Origin: Pseudophaeobacter profundi
GTDB lineage: Bacteria > Pseudomonadota > Alphaproteobacteria > Rhodobacterales > Rhodobacteraceae
NCBI RefSeq assembly: GCF_029697505.1
Contig: NZ_JARJEF010000001.1
Location: 434,001 to 498,000, forward strand
DNA: 64,000 bases
Direction of reading: 5' to 3'
Shown here: in pieces, positions 36,080 to 46,064 of the stretch
Position numbering within the stretch: the first letter of the stretch is position 1
Layout: each line of letters starts with the position of its first letter
The notes under the pieces: model-generated
What the model was told of the DNA's origin: nothing
The model's input: the letters and a program-made list of their open reading frames with translations, nothing else
Database searches by the model: none
Made by a program: the position numbers and the translations under genes

Positions 36080-37110
36080 GCGATCTCAACAAAATTCCTG
36101 TCACCGTCATCACTGGTTTCCTCGGTGCGGGCAAGACCACGCTGATCCGCCACCTGATGCAAAACCCCCAGGGCAAGCGCCTGGCGGTTCTGGTCAATGA
36201 ATTTGGCACCGCAGGCGTCGATGGCGATATCCTGAAATCCTGCGCCGATGAAAACTGCCCTGAAAACAACATTGTGGAGCTGGCAAACGGCTGTATCTGC
36301 TGCACCGTAGCGGATGATTTCATCCCCACCATCGAGGCCCTGATGGCCCTGCCAGAGGCCCCCGAACATATCCTGATCGAGACCTCAGGCCTGGCCCTGC
36401 CCAAGCCGCTGCTCAAGGCCTTTGACTGGCCGGCCATCCGATCGCGCATCACCGTTGATGGCGTCATTGCCCTAGCCGACGCCGAAGCCGTGGCCGCAGG
36501 GCAGTTTGCCCCCGATCTCGCCGCCGTCGAGGCCCAGCGCGCTGCCGACGATAGCCTGGATCACGAAACGCCGCTGTCGGAAGTGTTTGAGGATCAGATC
36601 GCTTGCGCCGATATCGTGCTCTTGTCCAAGGCCGATCTGGCGGGCGAGGCCGGACTGGAACAGGCCCGCAAGGTGATCGAGGCCGAAGCCCCGCGCCAGC
36701 TGCCGATCCTCCCCATGAGCGAGGGCGTGATTGATCCGCGCATCATTCTGGGGCTGAATGCAGCCGCCGAAGACGATCTGGAGGCACGCCCCAGCCATCA
36801 CGATGGCCACCACGACCACGAACATGACGATTTTGAAAGCATAGTTGTCGAAATGGGCGAAGTTTCTGACCCGGAAGCGCTGCAAAATGCCATTGTGAAT
36901 CTGGCTCGGACTCGCAATATCCTGCGGGTCAAAGGCTATGTTGCAGTAAAGGGCAAGCCAATGCGCATGTTGGTACAGGCCGTTGGCGAACGTCTGCGGG
37001 CACAATATGATCAGCCCTGGGGCGATGCACCGCGTCGCACCCAGTTGGTGGTCATTGCCGAACATGACAATATCGACGGGGCCGCCATCCGGGCAGACCT
37101 GGGCGCCTAG
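36076..37110 (+). CDS. cobW: CobW, G3E GTPase for cobalt delivery
   Basis: 344 residues: Walker A GFLGAGKTT (14-22), the metal-binding CICC motif (~75), GTP-specificity SKAD (~180) and a His-rich loop HHDGHHDHEHDD (~240) before the C-terminal CobW domain. It is thought to deliver Co2+ to the cobaltochelatase, which fits its place just before cobN. Confidence 0.93.
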   Translation: MSDLNKIPVTVITGFLGAGKTTLIRHLMQNPQGKRLAVLVNEFGTAGVDGDILKSCADENCPENNIVELANGCICCTVADDFIPTIEALMALPEAPEHILIETSGLALPKPLLKAFDWPAIRSRITVDGVIALADAEAVAAGQFAPDLAAVEAQRAADDSLDHETPLSEVFEDQIACADIVLLSKADLAGEAGLEQARKVIEAEAPRQLPILPMSEGVIDPRIILGLNAAAEDDLEARPSHHDGHHDHEHDDFESIVVEMGEVSDPEALQNAIVNLARTRNILRVKGYVAVKGKPMRMLVQAVGERLRAQYDQPWGDAPRRTQLVVIAEHDNIDGAAIRADLGA

Positions 37111-37199
37111 GCCACTGGCAAAGACAAAGCAAACGCGGGTGCCGCATTCCGGCTGCAAGGCCAGGCGGCACCCTAAACACTCTGCAAGAGGCCTCACCA

Positions 37200-40100
37200 A
37201 TGCACGTCGTTTTTCGTGAAAGCCACGGGTTGGATCAAACCGACACGCCACAGGATCTGGGGCAATCGCCCGCAGATTTGGTGGTGCTGTCCTTTTCCGA
37301 CAGCGACCTTGGGGCCTTTGCGGCAGGCTGGCATCGCGCCGATGGCAAACTACCCAGCCTGCGGCTGGCCAATCTGGTGGCGCTGAAACACCCGCTGTCA
37401 GTCGACACCTATGCCGAACAGACACTCGCCGGGGCCAAGGGGGTGCTGGTGCGGCTGATTGGCGGCGAAAGCTATTGGCCCTATGGGCTGGCCACCCTGC
37501 AGGATCTGGCCCGCCGCCGCGGCATCGCCCTGGCAATCCTGCCTGCCGATGGCCGTGAAGATCCTCGGCTGGACGATCTGTCGACCCTACCAGCCTCGAC
37601 CCTGCGGCGGCTGCAGGCGCTTTGTGATGCGGGCGGTGCGGTAGCGGCGCAGGCGGCGCTGGCGCAGCTCTCGCTGGCGGCGGGACTATATGCCGGGCCA
37701 GTTCTGGGGTTGAAATCCACCCCGCAGCACGGCTTCTATGATCCTGATCTGGGGGTGATTTCGCCCCCCGATATGCAGAATAAACCTTTGGTTCTGATCA
37801 GTTTCTACCGCTCTTACCTGACTGCCGCCGATACCGCCCCGGTGGATGCCTTGATTGCTGAACTGCGCGCCCGTGGCTACGCTGCCTACGGCGTGTTTGC
37901 CGCCAGCTTGAAATCCACCCAGACCGCCGCCTGGCTGCGCGAGACCCTGCCGGTGCTGAAGCCAGCCGCTATTGTCAACGCCACCGCCTTTTCGGCCCAG
38001 GGCAGTGATGGCAGCGCCTCGCCGCTGAATGCCACTGGCTGCCCGGTGTTTCAGGTGGCGCTGTCCACCGCCCGCAAAAAGGATTGGGCCGAAGCGGCGC
38101 GCGGGCTCTCGCCTGCGGATCTGGCGATGCATGTCGTTCTGCCCGAAGTAGACGGTCGTATCCTGGCAGGGGTTGTCAGTTTCAAATCCCCCGGCAAGCA
38201 GGATCCGGACCTTCAGTATTCCCGCTTTGCCCACCGCCCCGTTGCTGATCGCATCGCGGCGGTTGTCGACCGGGTCGAAGGCTGGCTGCGTCTTGCAGCC
38301 CAGCCCAATGCGGCCAAGCGCCCGGCGCTGATCCTATCGACCTATCCCGGCAAGGCCCACAATCTGGCCCATGCGGTGGGGCTGGATGCACTGGCCTCCT
38401 GTGAGGAAATCCTGGCAGGATTGGCCAAGCAGGGCTATGATACCGCGCCGCAGGGGGATCTTGGCCTGCGGCTGGACAGCGCCGCTCTGCGCTTTTCGCT
38501 GCAGGAATATACCGCCGCGCTGGCCAGCCTGCCGCAGGTGCTACAACAGGACCTGGCCGCCGCCTGGGGGGCGCCGCAGCAGGATCCCGACTGCAGGGAT
38601 GGCGCGTTTCACTTCAAGGCGCTGCAGGCGGGCAAGGCGCTGATCGCCCTGCAACCGGAACGTGGCGAGGTACAGACCCGCGTTGACGACTACCATGATC
38701 TGGAACGCACGCCGCGCCATGCCTATGTCGCCTTTTATCTCTGGCTGCGCCAGCACAGCGATGCGCTGGTCCATATCGGTGCCCATGGCACCCTCGAATG
38801 GCTGCCCGGCAAATCCGTTGCACTCTCGGCGGCCTGCTGGCCCGAAGCGCTGACCGGCGCGCTGCCCGTAGTCTATCCCTTTATCGTCAACGACCCTGGC
38901 GAGGCCGCCCAGGCCAAGCGCCGCATTGGTGCCGTAACCCTGGGCCATGTGCCGCCGCCCCTGGCCCAGACCACCCTGCCCGAGGGTATGGCGCGGCTGG
39001 AAAACCTGCTGGATGAATATTCCACCGCCGATGGGCTGGACCCGGCACGGCGCGACCGTCTGCTGGAGGATATCCGCGCTGAGGCCCAGGGCACTGGCGT
39101 CGAGGCAGATCTCGGCCTCACCCCTGAAACCTCTGCGGCAGAGGCCATCACCCGGATCGATGCCTTTGTCTGCGACATCAAGGAAAGCCAGTATGGCGAG
39201 GGGCTGCACATCTTTGGCACCGGCGATTGCGGCGCGGCGGAACATGCCGGGCTGATCGCTGCGCTGAATGGGCAGTTGGTGCCTCCCGGCCCGTCTGGCT
39301 CTCCGTTTCGCGGCCGTTCAGACGTACTGCCCACCGGGCGCAACCTCTTTACCACCGACCCGCGCGCGGTGCCGTCACGGGCGGCGCAGGTGCAGGGGGT
39401 CAAACTGGCGGAAGAGTTGCTGCGCCGCCACCTGCAGGACCAGGGCGACTGGCCACAGGGGCTGGTGATTGATCTCTGGGGCTCTGCCACCATGCGCACC
39501 GCCGGCGAGGAATTTGCCATGGCGCTGCATCTGGCCGGACTGGCGCCCAAATGGGATAAGGATTCGGAACGGGTCTCCGGCTTTGAAGTCCTGCCCCTCT
39601 CCATGTTGGGACGCCCCCGCATTGATGTCACCCTGCGGGTCTCCGGCCTGTTCCGCGATATCTTTCCCGGCCTGGCCCAGATGTTCGAAGCCGCCGCCGG
39701 GGCGCTGGCGGGGCGCGACGAAGACCCCTCCGACAATCCTTACCTGGCACAGGGCCCACGGGTGTTTGGCCCCAAACCCGGCCTCTACGGCCTGTCCATG
39801 GGGCCACATATCGACAGCTACAGCGACGATGCACGCGCAGCGGCGGGCGAGGCCTGGATCACCGCCTCGTCACATGCCATTGATGCCCAGGGCGATATAT
39901 CAGAGGCCCGCAGCGCCCTGGAGGCCCGCCTGAAGGGTGCCGACAGCTTTGTTCACCTGCAGGATCTGCCCGAAACGGACCTGTTGATTGCCGAAGACTA
40001 CGCCGCCCATGAGGCAGGCTTTGCCGCTGCCATGGCCCGCATCGGCGCCCCAGCACCTGCGCTTTACCATCTGGATGCCACCCGGCCGGACCGTCCGCAG

Positions 40101-40445
40101 GCCCGTTCGCTGGGCGAAGAGATCGCCCGCGTCACCCGAGCCCGCGCCAGCAATCCCGATTGGGCCAGCGCGATGATGCAACACGGTTTTCGTGGTGGGG
40201 CAGAGATTGCGGCCACGCTGGATCATATGGCGGCCTTTGCCCATCTGGCCCAGGTGGTGCCGCCGCATCTGTTTGATCTCTACTTCGAGGCCACCCTGGG
40301 GCGCGAAGATCTTGTCGCCTTTCTCGAACAGGAAAATCCCAAAGCCCTGGCGGCAATGCGCGACCGCTTTCGCGCCCTAGCAGCGGCTGATCTGTGGACC
40401 ACCCGGCGCAATTCCATCATGGCCCTGCTGGAGGACACCGCGTGA
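37200..40445 (+). CDS. cobN: Cobaltochelatase subunit CobN
   Basis: 1081 residues, recognised by the long CobN/BchH-like body, e.g. HIGAHGTLEWLPGKSVALS (~530), VYPFIVNDPGEAAQAKRR and ETSAAEAITRIDAFVCDIKE. It is the large subunit that inserts Co2+ into hydrogenobyrinic acid a,c-diamide with CobS and CobT, which are not in the window. Somewhat shorter than the ~1250-residue Pseudomonas denitrificans protein but without a visible break. Confidence 0.94.
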   Translation: MHVVFRESHGLDQTDTPQDLGQSPADLVVLSFSDSDLGAFAAGWHRADGKLPSLRLANLVALKHPLSVDTYAEQTLAGAKGVLVRLIGGESYWPYGLATLQDLARRRGIALAILPADGREDPRLDDLSTLPASTLRRLQALCDAGGAVAAQAALAQLSLAAGLYAGPVLGLKSTPQHGFYDPDLGVISPPDMQNKPLVLISFYRSYLTAADTAPVDALIAELRARGYAAYGVFAASLKSTQTAAWLRETLPVLKPAAIVNATAFSAQGSDGSASPLNATGCPVFQVALSTARKKDWAEAARGLSPADLAMHVVLPEVDGRILAGVVSFKSPGKQDPDLQYSRFAHRPVADRIAAVVDRVEGWLRLAAQPNAAKRPALILSTYPGKAHNLAHAVGLDALASCEEILAGLAKQGYDTAPQGDLGLRLDSAALRFSLQEYTAALASLPQVLQQDLAAAWGAPQQDPDCRDGAFHFKALQAGKALIALQPERGEVQTRVDDYHDLERTPRHAYVAFYLWLRQHSDALVHIGAHGTLEWLPGKSVALSAACWPEALTGALPVVYPFIVNDPGEAAQAKRRIGAVTLGHVPPPLAQTTLPEGMARLENLLDEYSTADGLDPARRDRLLEDIRAEAQGTGVEADLGLTPETSAAEAITRIDAFVCDIKESQYGEGLHIFGTGDCGAAEHAGLIAALNGQLVPPGPSGSPFRGRSDVLPTGRNLFTTDPRAVPSRAAQVQGVKLAEELLRRHLQDQGDWPQGLVIDLWGSATMRTAGEEFAMALHLAGLAPKWDKDSERVSGFEVLPLSMLGRPRIDVTLRVSGLFRDIFPGLAQMFEAAAGALAGRDEDPSDNPYLAQGPRVFGPKPGLYGLSMGPHIDSYSDDARAAAGEAWITASSHAIDAQGDISEARSALEARLKGADSFVHLQDLPETDLLIAEDYAAHEAGFAAAMARIGAPAPALYHLDATRPDRPQARSLGEEIARVTRARASNPDWASAMMQHGFRGGAEIAATLDHMAAFAHLAQVVPPHLFDLYFEATLGREDLVAFLEQENPKALAAMRDRFRALAAADLWTTRRNSIMALLEDTA

Positions 40446-41629
40446 CCAAAGCCCCTGGCCCTGCTGCCGCTTCTGAGCCAAAGGTCTATGGCTGGTGCCC
40501 GGGCGCCCTGCATCCAATGATGTCGGGCGACGGGCTGGTCCTGCGCATCCGGGCACCGCAGGGGCGGCTCAGCCAGGATCAAGCGCGCGCCATTGCCAGC
40601 CTGTCTGAACGCTTTGGCAATGGTCTTATCGACCTCTCGGCGCGGGCCAACCTGCAACTGCGCGGCATCACTGCCGACAGCTATCCTGCCTTGATTGCCG
40701 CCCTGCAGGACCTCGGTCTGGTGGATCATGACAGCGCCGCCGAGGCCCGCCGCAACGTGACATTGACCCCCCTGTGGCAGCCCGAGGACATCAGTCACCG
40801 TATCGCCACCCAGCTTGAACAGGCGCTCCGCGATGCCCAGGATCTCTCGCTGCCCGGAAAATTCGGCTTCGTGGTCGATGCGGGAGAGAGCCCACGGCTA
40901 CGCGACTGCGCCGGCGATATTCGCATTGAGGCAAGCGGTGCCGAGCTTTTGCTTCTGGCTGATGGCGCAGACTATGGCAAAGTGGTTTCCGCCAAGACCG
41001 CCGCCAAGGCAGCACTCGATCTGGCGCGATGGTTCTTGCAACAGGGCGGCGCGCCCGAGGGGCGTGGCAGAATGCAGCCGCTCATAGCGCGCCGCGGGCC
41101 ACCCACGTCACATATCACGCCCCGTCGCACCAGCACCCCGTCGCCAATGATCGGACATTGCGCCATTGGCCAATTGGTCGGGCTTGAGTTCGGCCAAATC
41201 ACCGCTCAAGCCCTCGCGACCCTGGCAGAGCAAGGCGCCCTGCGCCTGACCCCTTGGCGCATGCTGCTGGTAGAAGGCGCGCGCGACCTGACCGCCCGCC
41301 ACCTGCCCGGCCTGATCCTTGACGCCCGCGATCCGCGCCTGCGGGTGAGCGCCTGCACCGGCGCGCCCGGTTGCCTGCAGGCGCTTTCGGCCACCCGCGA
41401 TCTGGCCCGCGATCTGGCCCGCTTCGTACCAGAAGGGCAGCTGCTGCATGTCTCGGGCTGTGCCAAGGGCTGTGCCCATCCCGGCCCGGCGCCACTGGTA
41501 TTGACCGCAACCGCCCCCGACACATTTACTCTGATCCACCATGGCAAGGCCGGGGATCAACCGCTAAGAGTCTCCCTAAGGGCCGGCGCCTTGCGCGCCG
41601 CGCCACAAATCCTGACAGAGGGCAGCTGA
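40442..41629 (+). CDS. cobG: Precorrin-3B synthase
   Basis: 395 residues from the GTG overlapping the cobN stop (GTGA). Sulfite/nitrite-reductase-like fold with two ferredoxin-like half domains and the siroheme/4Fe-4S cysteines CTGAPGC and CAKGC toward the C-terminus. CobG uses O2, so its presence marks the aerobic B12 route. Confidence 0.93.
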   Translation: MTKAPGPAAASEPKVYGWCPGALHPMMSGDGLVLRIRAPQGRLSQDQARAIASLSERFGNGLIDLSARANLQLRGITADSYPALIAALQDLGLVDHDSAAEARRNVTLTPLWQPEDISHRIATQLEQALRDAQDLSLPGKFGFVVDAGESPRLRDCAGDIRIEASGAELLLLADGADYGKVVSAKTAAKAALDLARWFLQQGGAPEGRGRMQPLIARRGPPTSHITPRRTSTPSPMIGHCAIGQLVGLEFGQITAQALATLAEQGALRLTPWRMLLVEGARDLTARHLPGLILDARDPRLRVSACTGAPGCLQALSATRDLARDLARFVPEGQLLHVSGCAKGCAHPGPAPLVLTATAPDTFTLIHHGKAGDQPLRVSLRAGALRAAPQILTEGS

Positions 41630-41630
41630 C

Positions 41631-42260
41631 ATGCTCCACACCTATGAAACCAACGGCGCCGCCATCTATGCCGAGAGCTTTGCCACCATCCGCGCCGAGG
41701 CAGATCTGGCCCGGTTCAACAAGGATGAGGAAAGCGTCACCGTTCGCATGATCCATGCCGCCGGTATGATTGGCCTGGAAGAACATGTGCGTTTTTCCCC
41801 TGGGATGGCACAAACCGCCCGCGCCGCGCTGGCTGGTGGTGCGCCGATCCTCTGTGATGCCTATATGGTCAGCGAGGGCATCACCCGCCCCCGACTTGCC
41901 GCCAATAACCCGGTTATCTGCACCCTGCGCGATGAACGTGTACCCCAGATGGCCAAAGAGATGGGCAATACCCGCTCAGCCGCGGCGCTGGAGCTGTGGC
42001 GCCCACATCTTGACGGCGCCGTTGTCGCCATCGGCAATGCCCCCACCGCCCTGTTTCACCTGCTCAACATGCTGAAGGATCCCACCTGCCCGCGCCCCGC
42101 CGCCATCATCGGCTGCCCGGTTGGCTTTGTCGGCGCTATGGAATCAAAAGACGCCCTGATGCAGGACCTTCCGGTGCCCTCGATGATCGTAAAGGGCCGC
42201 CTGGGCGGCTCTGCCATCACCGTGGCGGCGGTCAATGCGCTTGCCAGCTGGAAAGAGTGA
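41631..42260 (+). CDS. cobH: Precorrin-8X methylmutase
   Basis: 209 residues, CobH/CbiC: RMIHAAGMIGLEEHVRFS with the catalytic His, then NPVICTLRDERV and GCPVGFVGAMESKDAL. It moves the C11 methyl to C12 to form hydrogenobyrinic acid. Confidence 0.95.
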   Translation: MLHTYETNGAAIYAESFATIRAEADLARFNKDEESVTVRMIHAAGMIGLEEHVRFSPGMAQTARAALAGGAPILCDAYMVSEGITRPRLAANNPVICTLRDERVPQMAKEMGNTRSAAALELWRPHLDGAVVAIGNAPTALFHLLNMLKDPTCPRPAAIIGCPVGFVGAMESKDALMQDLPVPSMIVKGRLGGSAITVAAVNALASWKE

Positions 42261-42262
42261 CC

Positions 42263-43000
42263 ATGCCAAAAGTAACACCGGGTAAAGTGATCTGCGCCGG
42301 GCTCGGCCCTGGCGACCCCGACCTGATGAGCGTCAAATCCTGGCGAGCCATCCAGGGGGCCAAACATGTGGCCTATTTCCGCAAGGAAGGCCGCAAAGGT
42401 CAGGCCCGCGCCCTGGTCGAAGGTCTTTTGCCCGCCGGGGTGATCGAACACGCGATGGAATATCCGGTCACCACCGAGATCCATTTCTCTGACCCCGAAT
42501 ACAATCGCATCCTTGCTGCCTTCTATGATCAATGGGCCGAAACTCTGGCCGGTATTGCAAAGAACGACGGCGATGATGTGGTGGTGCTCTGCGAAGGGGA
42601 TCCCTTCTTTTACGGCTCTTACATGCATCTTTATACCCGGTTGCAGGGTCGTATCGCGCAAGAGATCATTCCCGGCATCACCGGCATGTCCGGCTGCTGG
42701 ACAGCCACCGGCCATCCCATCACCTGGGGCGATGATGTGCTGACCGTGGCAATGGCCACGCTCAGCGAGGATGAACTCACCCGCCGCATTGCGGAAACCG
42801 ACGCGCTGGTGGTGATGAAGATTGGCCGCAACCTGCCCAAGCTGCGTCGCGCTCTGGAGCGCGCCAATAAACTGCAGGATGCCTGGCTGGTGGAACGCGG
42901 CACCATGCCAAGCCAAAGCCTGAAAAAACTCTCCGAGCTCACCGGCGATGTGCCTTATTTTTCGATCGTTCTGGTGCATGGACAGGGGCGCAGACCATGA
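42263..43000 (+). CDS. cobI: Precorrin-2 C20-methyltransferase
   Basis: 245 residues; the ATG at 42263 is preferred over a GTG at 42257 because of GGAAAGAG ahead. SAM-dependent tetrapyrrole methylase: GLGPGDPDLMSVKSWRAI, VVVLCEGDPFFYGSY and IIPGITGMSGCW. Confidence 0.94.
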   Translation: MPKVTPGKVICAGLGPGDPDLMSVKSWRAIQGAKHVAYFRKEGRKGQARALVEGLLPAGVIEHAMEYPVTTEIHFSDPEYNRILAAFYDQWAETLAGIAKNDGDDVVVLCEGDPFFYGSYMHLYTRLQGRIAQEIIPGITGMSGCWTATGHPITWGDDVLTVAMATLSEDELTRRIAETDALVVMKIGRNLPKLRRALERANKLQDAWLVERGTMPSQSLKKLSELTGDVPYFSIVLVHGQGRRP

Positions 43001-43758
43001 CAGATGCAGCAACAAAAGGCTGGGTAAAGATCCTCGGCCTTGGCCCCGGCGACGAGACCATGGTGACAGCCCAGGTCCAGCAGGTGATCGCCGAGGCCAC
43101 CGATGTGGTGGGCTATATCCCCTATGTGAAACGTATTCCCGAGCGCCCTGGCCTGACCCTACATGCCACAGATAACCGGGTCGAGGTGGAGCGCGCGACC
43201 CATGCACTGGAAATGGCAGCCGAGGGCAAGCGTGTCGCGGTTGTTTCCTCTGGCGATCCCGGCGTTTTTGCCATGGCCTCGGCCCTGTTCGAAGCGCTGG
43301 AGCTGGCCAATCGCCCTGACTGGCTGGATCTCGATATTCAGGTGCTGCCGGGCATCACCGCGATGCTGGCGGCCTCGGCCCGGATCGGCGCACCGATGGG
43401 GCATGACTTTGCCGCCATCAACCTCAGCGACAATCTGAAACCCTGGGGCCTGATCGAAAAGCGCCTGCGCCTTGCCGGCGAAGCGGGCTTTGCCATGGGG
43501 TTTTACAATCCGCGCTCCAAATCACGGCCACATCAGTTTGGCCGGGCACTAGAGATCCTGCGCGAGGCCTGCGGTGGCGAGACGTTGATTTCCTTTGCCC
43601 GCGATGTGTCCAAACCGACAGAGGAAATCACCACCGTCACCCTGAACGAGGCGCGGCCAGAAATGGCGGATATGCGCACCGTGGTCATCGTCGGCAACAA
43701 GGACACCCGCCGTGTCGGCCCGCATGTCTACACGCCGCGCTACGCATCAGACACATGA
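42997..43758 (+). CDS. cobJ: Precorrin-3B C17-methyltransferase
   Basis: 253 residues, ATGA overlap with cobI. Tetrapyrrole methylase: LGLGPGDETMVTAQ, VVSSGDPGVFAMAS, VLPGITAMLAASARIGAPMG and HDFAAINLSD. It catalyses ring contraction with C17 methylation. The 3' end overlaps the convergent cobK by 19 bases. Confidence 0.95.
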   Translation: MTDAATKGWVKILGLGPGDETMVTAQVQQVIAEATDVVGYIPYVKRIPERPGLTLHATDNRVEVERATHALEMAAEGKRVAVVSSGDPGVFAMASALFEALELANRPDWLDLDIQVLPGITAMLAASARIGAPMGHDFAAINLSDNLKPWGLIEKRLRLAGEAGFAMGFYNPRSKSRPHQFGRALEILREACGGETLISFARDVSKPTEEITTVTLNEARPEMADMRTVVIVGNKDTRRVGPHVYTPRYASDT

Positions 43759-44483
43759 GACAGCCAGGCCAAAACCTCAGCCAGAGAGCCCAGCACGCGC
43801 CGGGCTGGCAGCCTGGGTCTGTCGATCATAATGATCGGCAGACCCAGCGCACGCGCAGCAGTAAGTTTGGCCACTGCGCCGGTGCCACCTGCGTTCTTGG
43901 CCACGATATGAGAGATGCGGTGACGCCTCAGCAGCGCCAGATCGCCCGCCGGATCAAACGGCCCACGCGCCAATTCCACCGTGCAGTCAGGCAGCGGCAG
44001 ATCCGCCGCCGGTGCATCGACCAGCCGCAGCAGATAGTAATGCTGCGGCTTTGCCGCGAAGGGGGCCAAATTCTGCTTGCCAATGGCCAGAAACACCCGC
44101 GCGGCCTGTTGGGGCAAAGCGGCAACTGCGCCAGCCATATCTGGCACATGACACCATGTATCGCCAGCCTCGGCCTGCCAGGGCGGGCGTTCAAACGTGC
44201 AGATCGCAACCCCCGCCTCGGCGCAGGCCTGCAGTGCATTGCGGCTCATCTGGGCAGCAAAGGGATGGGTGGCATCCACCACATGGCTGATGTCATTTTC
44301 CCGAAGATAGGCCCGCAAGCCGACAATACCGCCAAAGCCCCCCAGCCGCATCGGCAAGGGTTGCGGCACCGGCTTGGCGGTGCGCCCGGCATAGGAAAAC
44401 ACCGCATCGGCGCCGCTGTCGGCCAGGGCGCGCGCCAGCGTAGAGGCCTCGGTCGTGCCGCCCAGAACAAGGGTGCGTGTCAT
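43740..44483 (-). CDS. cobK: Precorrin-6A reductase on the opposite strand
   Basis: 247 residues from the ATG at 44483. CobK/CbiJ: LVLGGTTEASTLARAL at the start, VVDATHPFAAQMSRNA, CTFERPPW and the C-terminal VAKNAGGTGAVAKLTAARALGLPIIMI. It reduces precorrin-6A with NADPH. It lies antisense between cobJ and cobL, overlapping the former by 19 bases; its start ATG and that of cobL share the palindrome CATG at 44481-44484. Confidence 0.94.
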   Translation of the reverse strand: MTRTLVLGGTTEASTLARALADSGADAVFSYAGRTAKPVPQPLPMRLGGFGGIVGLRAYLRENDISHVVDATHPFAAQMSRNALQACAEAGVAICTFERPPWQAEAGDTWCHVPDMAGAVAALPQQAARVFLAIGKQNLAPFAAKPQHYYLLRLVDAPAADLPLPDCTVELARGPFDPAGDLALLRRHRISHIVAKNAGGTGAVAKLTAARALGLPIIMIDRPRLPARRVLGSLAEVLAWLSHVSDA

Positions 44484-45690
44484 GTCTGATCCTGTCTTGC
44501 AAACCGCAGGCCAGCCCTGGCTCACGGTGATTGGTCTGGGCGAAGATGGACTGGTCGGCCTGTCAGAGGCAAGCCGCAAAGCGCTGGCGGATGCGGAAAC
44601 CATCTTTGGCGGGCCACGTCATCTTGATCTGGTGCAGGCTGGGGTCAAGGGGCAGCCCTGGCCGGTGCCCTTTTCCATCCAGCCCGTTCTGGCGCAACGG
44701 GGACGCCCGGTGGTGGTGCTTGCCTCGGGTGATCCCTTCTGGCACGGCGCCGGAGGATCCTTGATGGGCGACCTTGATCCTCACGAATGGGTTTCTCATC
44801 CGGTGCCCTCCTGCTTTGCGCTCGCCGCCAACCGGCTGGGCTGGAAACTGGAAGAGGTGCTTTGCCTCGGGCTGCATGCAGCGCCTTTTGCACAACTATT
44901 GCCGCTGCTGGGCCGGGGCACCCGCGCAATTTGCACCCTGCGCGACGGCGCGGCCCCGGCTGAACTGGCCCGCTGGCTGGTTGAGAACGGCCAGGATGCG
45001 GCGCGGATACATGTGATGGAACGGCTGGGAGGCCCCCGGGAACGCCTGTTTCAGGCCACCGCCAAGGAATGGGATCTGCCGCCAGGGGGGGCTCCGGTCC
45101 TCGTCGCCATCGAGGCAACTCAGCCCGGGCTGCCGCAGGCTTCGGGGCTGGCCGATGCGCATTTCGCCAGCGATGGCCAGATCACCAAACGCCCCATTCG
45201 CGCCCTGACCCTTTCGGCGCTGGCGCCACGCAGAGGCGAACTGCTGTGGGATATTGGCGGCGGCTCTGGCTCTGTCTCGGTGGAATGGTGTCTGGCCGCT
45301 GCCGGAGCCCGCGCCATCAGCTTTGAACCCCGTACCGAGCGGCTGGAAAACATCCGCGCCAATGCCGCGCGTTTTGGCCTGAGCCACCGCATGGTGGCAG
45401 TCCAGGGCAAAGCCCCCGAAGTGCTGACGGGACATGCGCTGCCCGACTGCGTCTTTATCGGCGGCGGTGGCTCGCAGGCGCTGCTGGATCATCTGTGGCA
45501 GATCCTGCCACCCGGCACCCGGCTGGTGGCCAATGGCGTCACGCTGGAGACCGAAACCCTGCTGATGCAGGCCCATGCACAATGGGGCGGCCATCTGCTG
45601 AAGGCTGAAATTGCCGAGGCCGGGCCTTTAGGGTCCATGCGTGACTGGCAGCGCGCCCGCCCGGTCATCCAGTGGAGCGTCACCCGATGA
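44482..45690 (+). CDS. cobL: Precorrin-6Y C5,15-methyltransferase (decarboxylating)
   Basis: 402 residues from the ATG at 44482 (AAGGGTG ahead, inside cobK). Two domains: CbiE-like methylase (~10-200; VIGLGEDGLVGLSEASR, VVVLASGDPFWHGAGG) and CbiT-like (~225-400; GELLWDIGGGSGSVSVEW). It methylates C5 and C15 and decarboxylates at C12. Confidence 0.94.
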   Translation: MSDPVLQTAGQPWLTVIGLGEDGLVGLSEASRKALADAETIFGGPRHLDLVQAGVKGQPWPVPFSIQPVLAQRGRPVVVLASGDPFWHGAGGSLMGDLDPHEWVSHPVPSCFALAANRLGWKLEEVLCLGLHAAPFAQLLPLLGRGTRAICTLRDGAAPAELARWLVENGQDAARIHVMERLGGPRERLFQATAKEWDLPPGGAPVLVAIEATQPGLPQASGLADAHFASDGQITKRPIRALTLSALAPRRGELLWDIGGGSGSVSVEWCLAAAGARAISFEPRTERLENIRANAARFGLSHRMVAVQGKAPEVLTGHALPDCVFIGGGGSQALLDHLWQILPPGTRLVANGVTLETETLLMQAHAQWGGHLLKAEIAEAGPLGSMRDWQRARPVIQWSVTR

Positions 45691-46064
45691 AGATCGCTGG
45701 ATTTGGATTTCGCAGCACCGCAACATTGGCCGATCTGCGCGCCGCCCTGGCCCTGACAGGGGCGCGCCCCGATGCCCTGGCCAGCCTGGCGACAAAGGCG
45801 GCGCAGCCTGCGCTGATAGAGCTAGCCCGGGAACTGGCGCTGCCGCTGATTGCCCTGCGCGAAGAAGACATCGCCGGCGAACAGACCCTCACCTGTTCAC
45901 CCCGCATAAAATCCCGATTTGGCACCGGCTCGGTTGCCGAGGCCTGCGCCCTGGTGGCCGCCCGCCAAGGCGCAGACCTGGCCCGGTCCCGCCTGATCGC
46001 CCCCCGAGTTATCACCGCGAATGGTATCGCCACCGCGGCAATTGCAGAAAGAGTTGAGCCATGA
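45687..46064 (+). CDS. cobE: Cobalamin biosynthesis protein CobE
   Basis: 125 residues, ATGA overlap with cobL. CobE/CbiG C-terminal domain: [33 protein letters not shown] and [11 protein letters not shown]. Its biochemical role in the aerobic route is not fully settled. Confidence 0.88.
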   Translation: MKIAGFGFRSTATLADLRAALALTGARPDALASLATKAAQPALIELARELALPLIALREEDIAGEQTLTCSPRIKSRFGTGSVAEACALVAARQGADLARSRLIAPRVITANGIATAAIAERVEP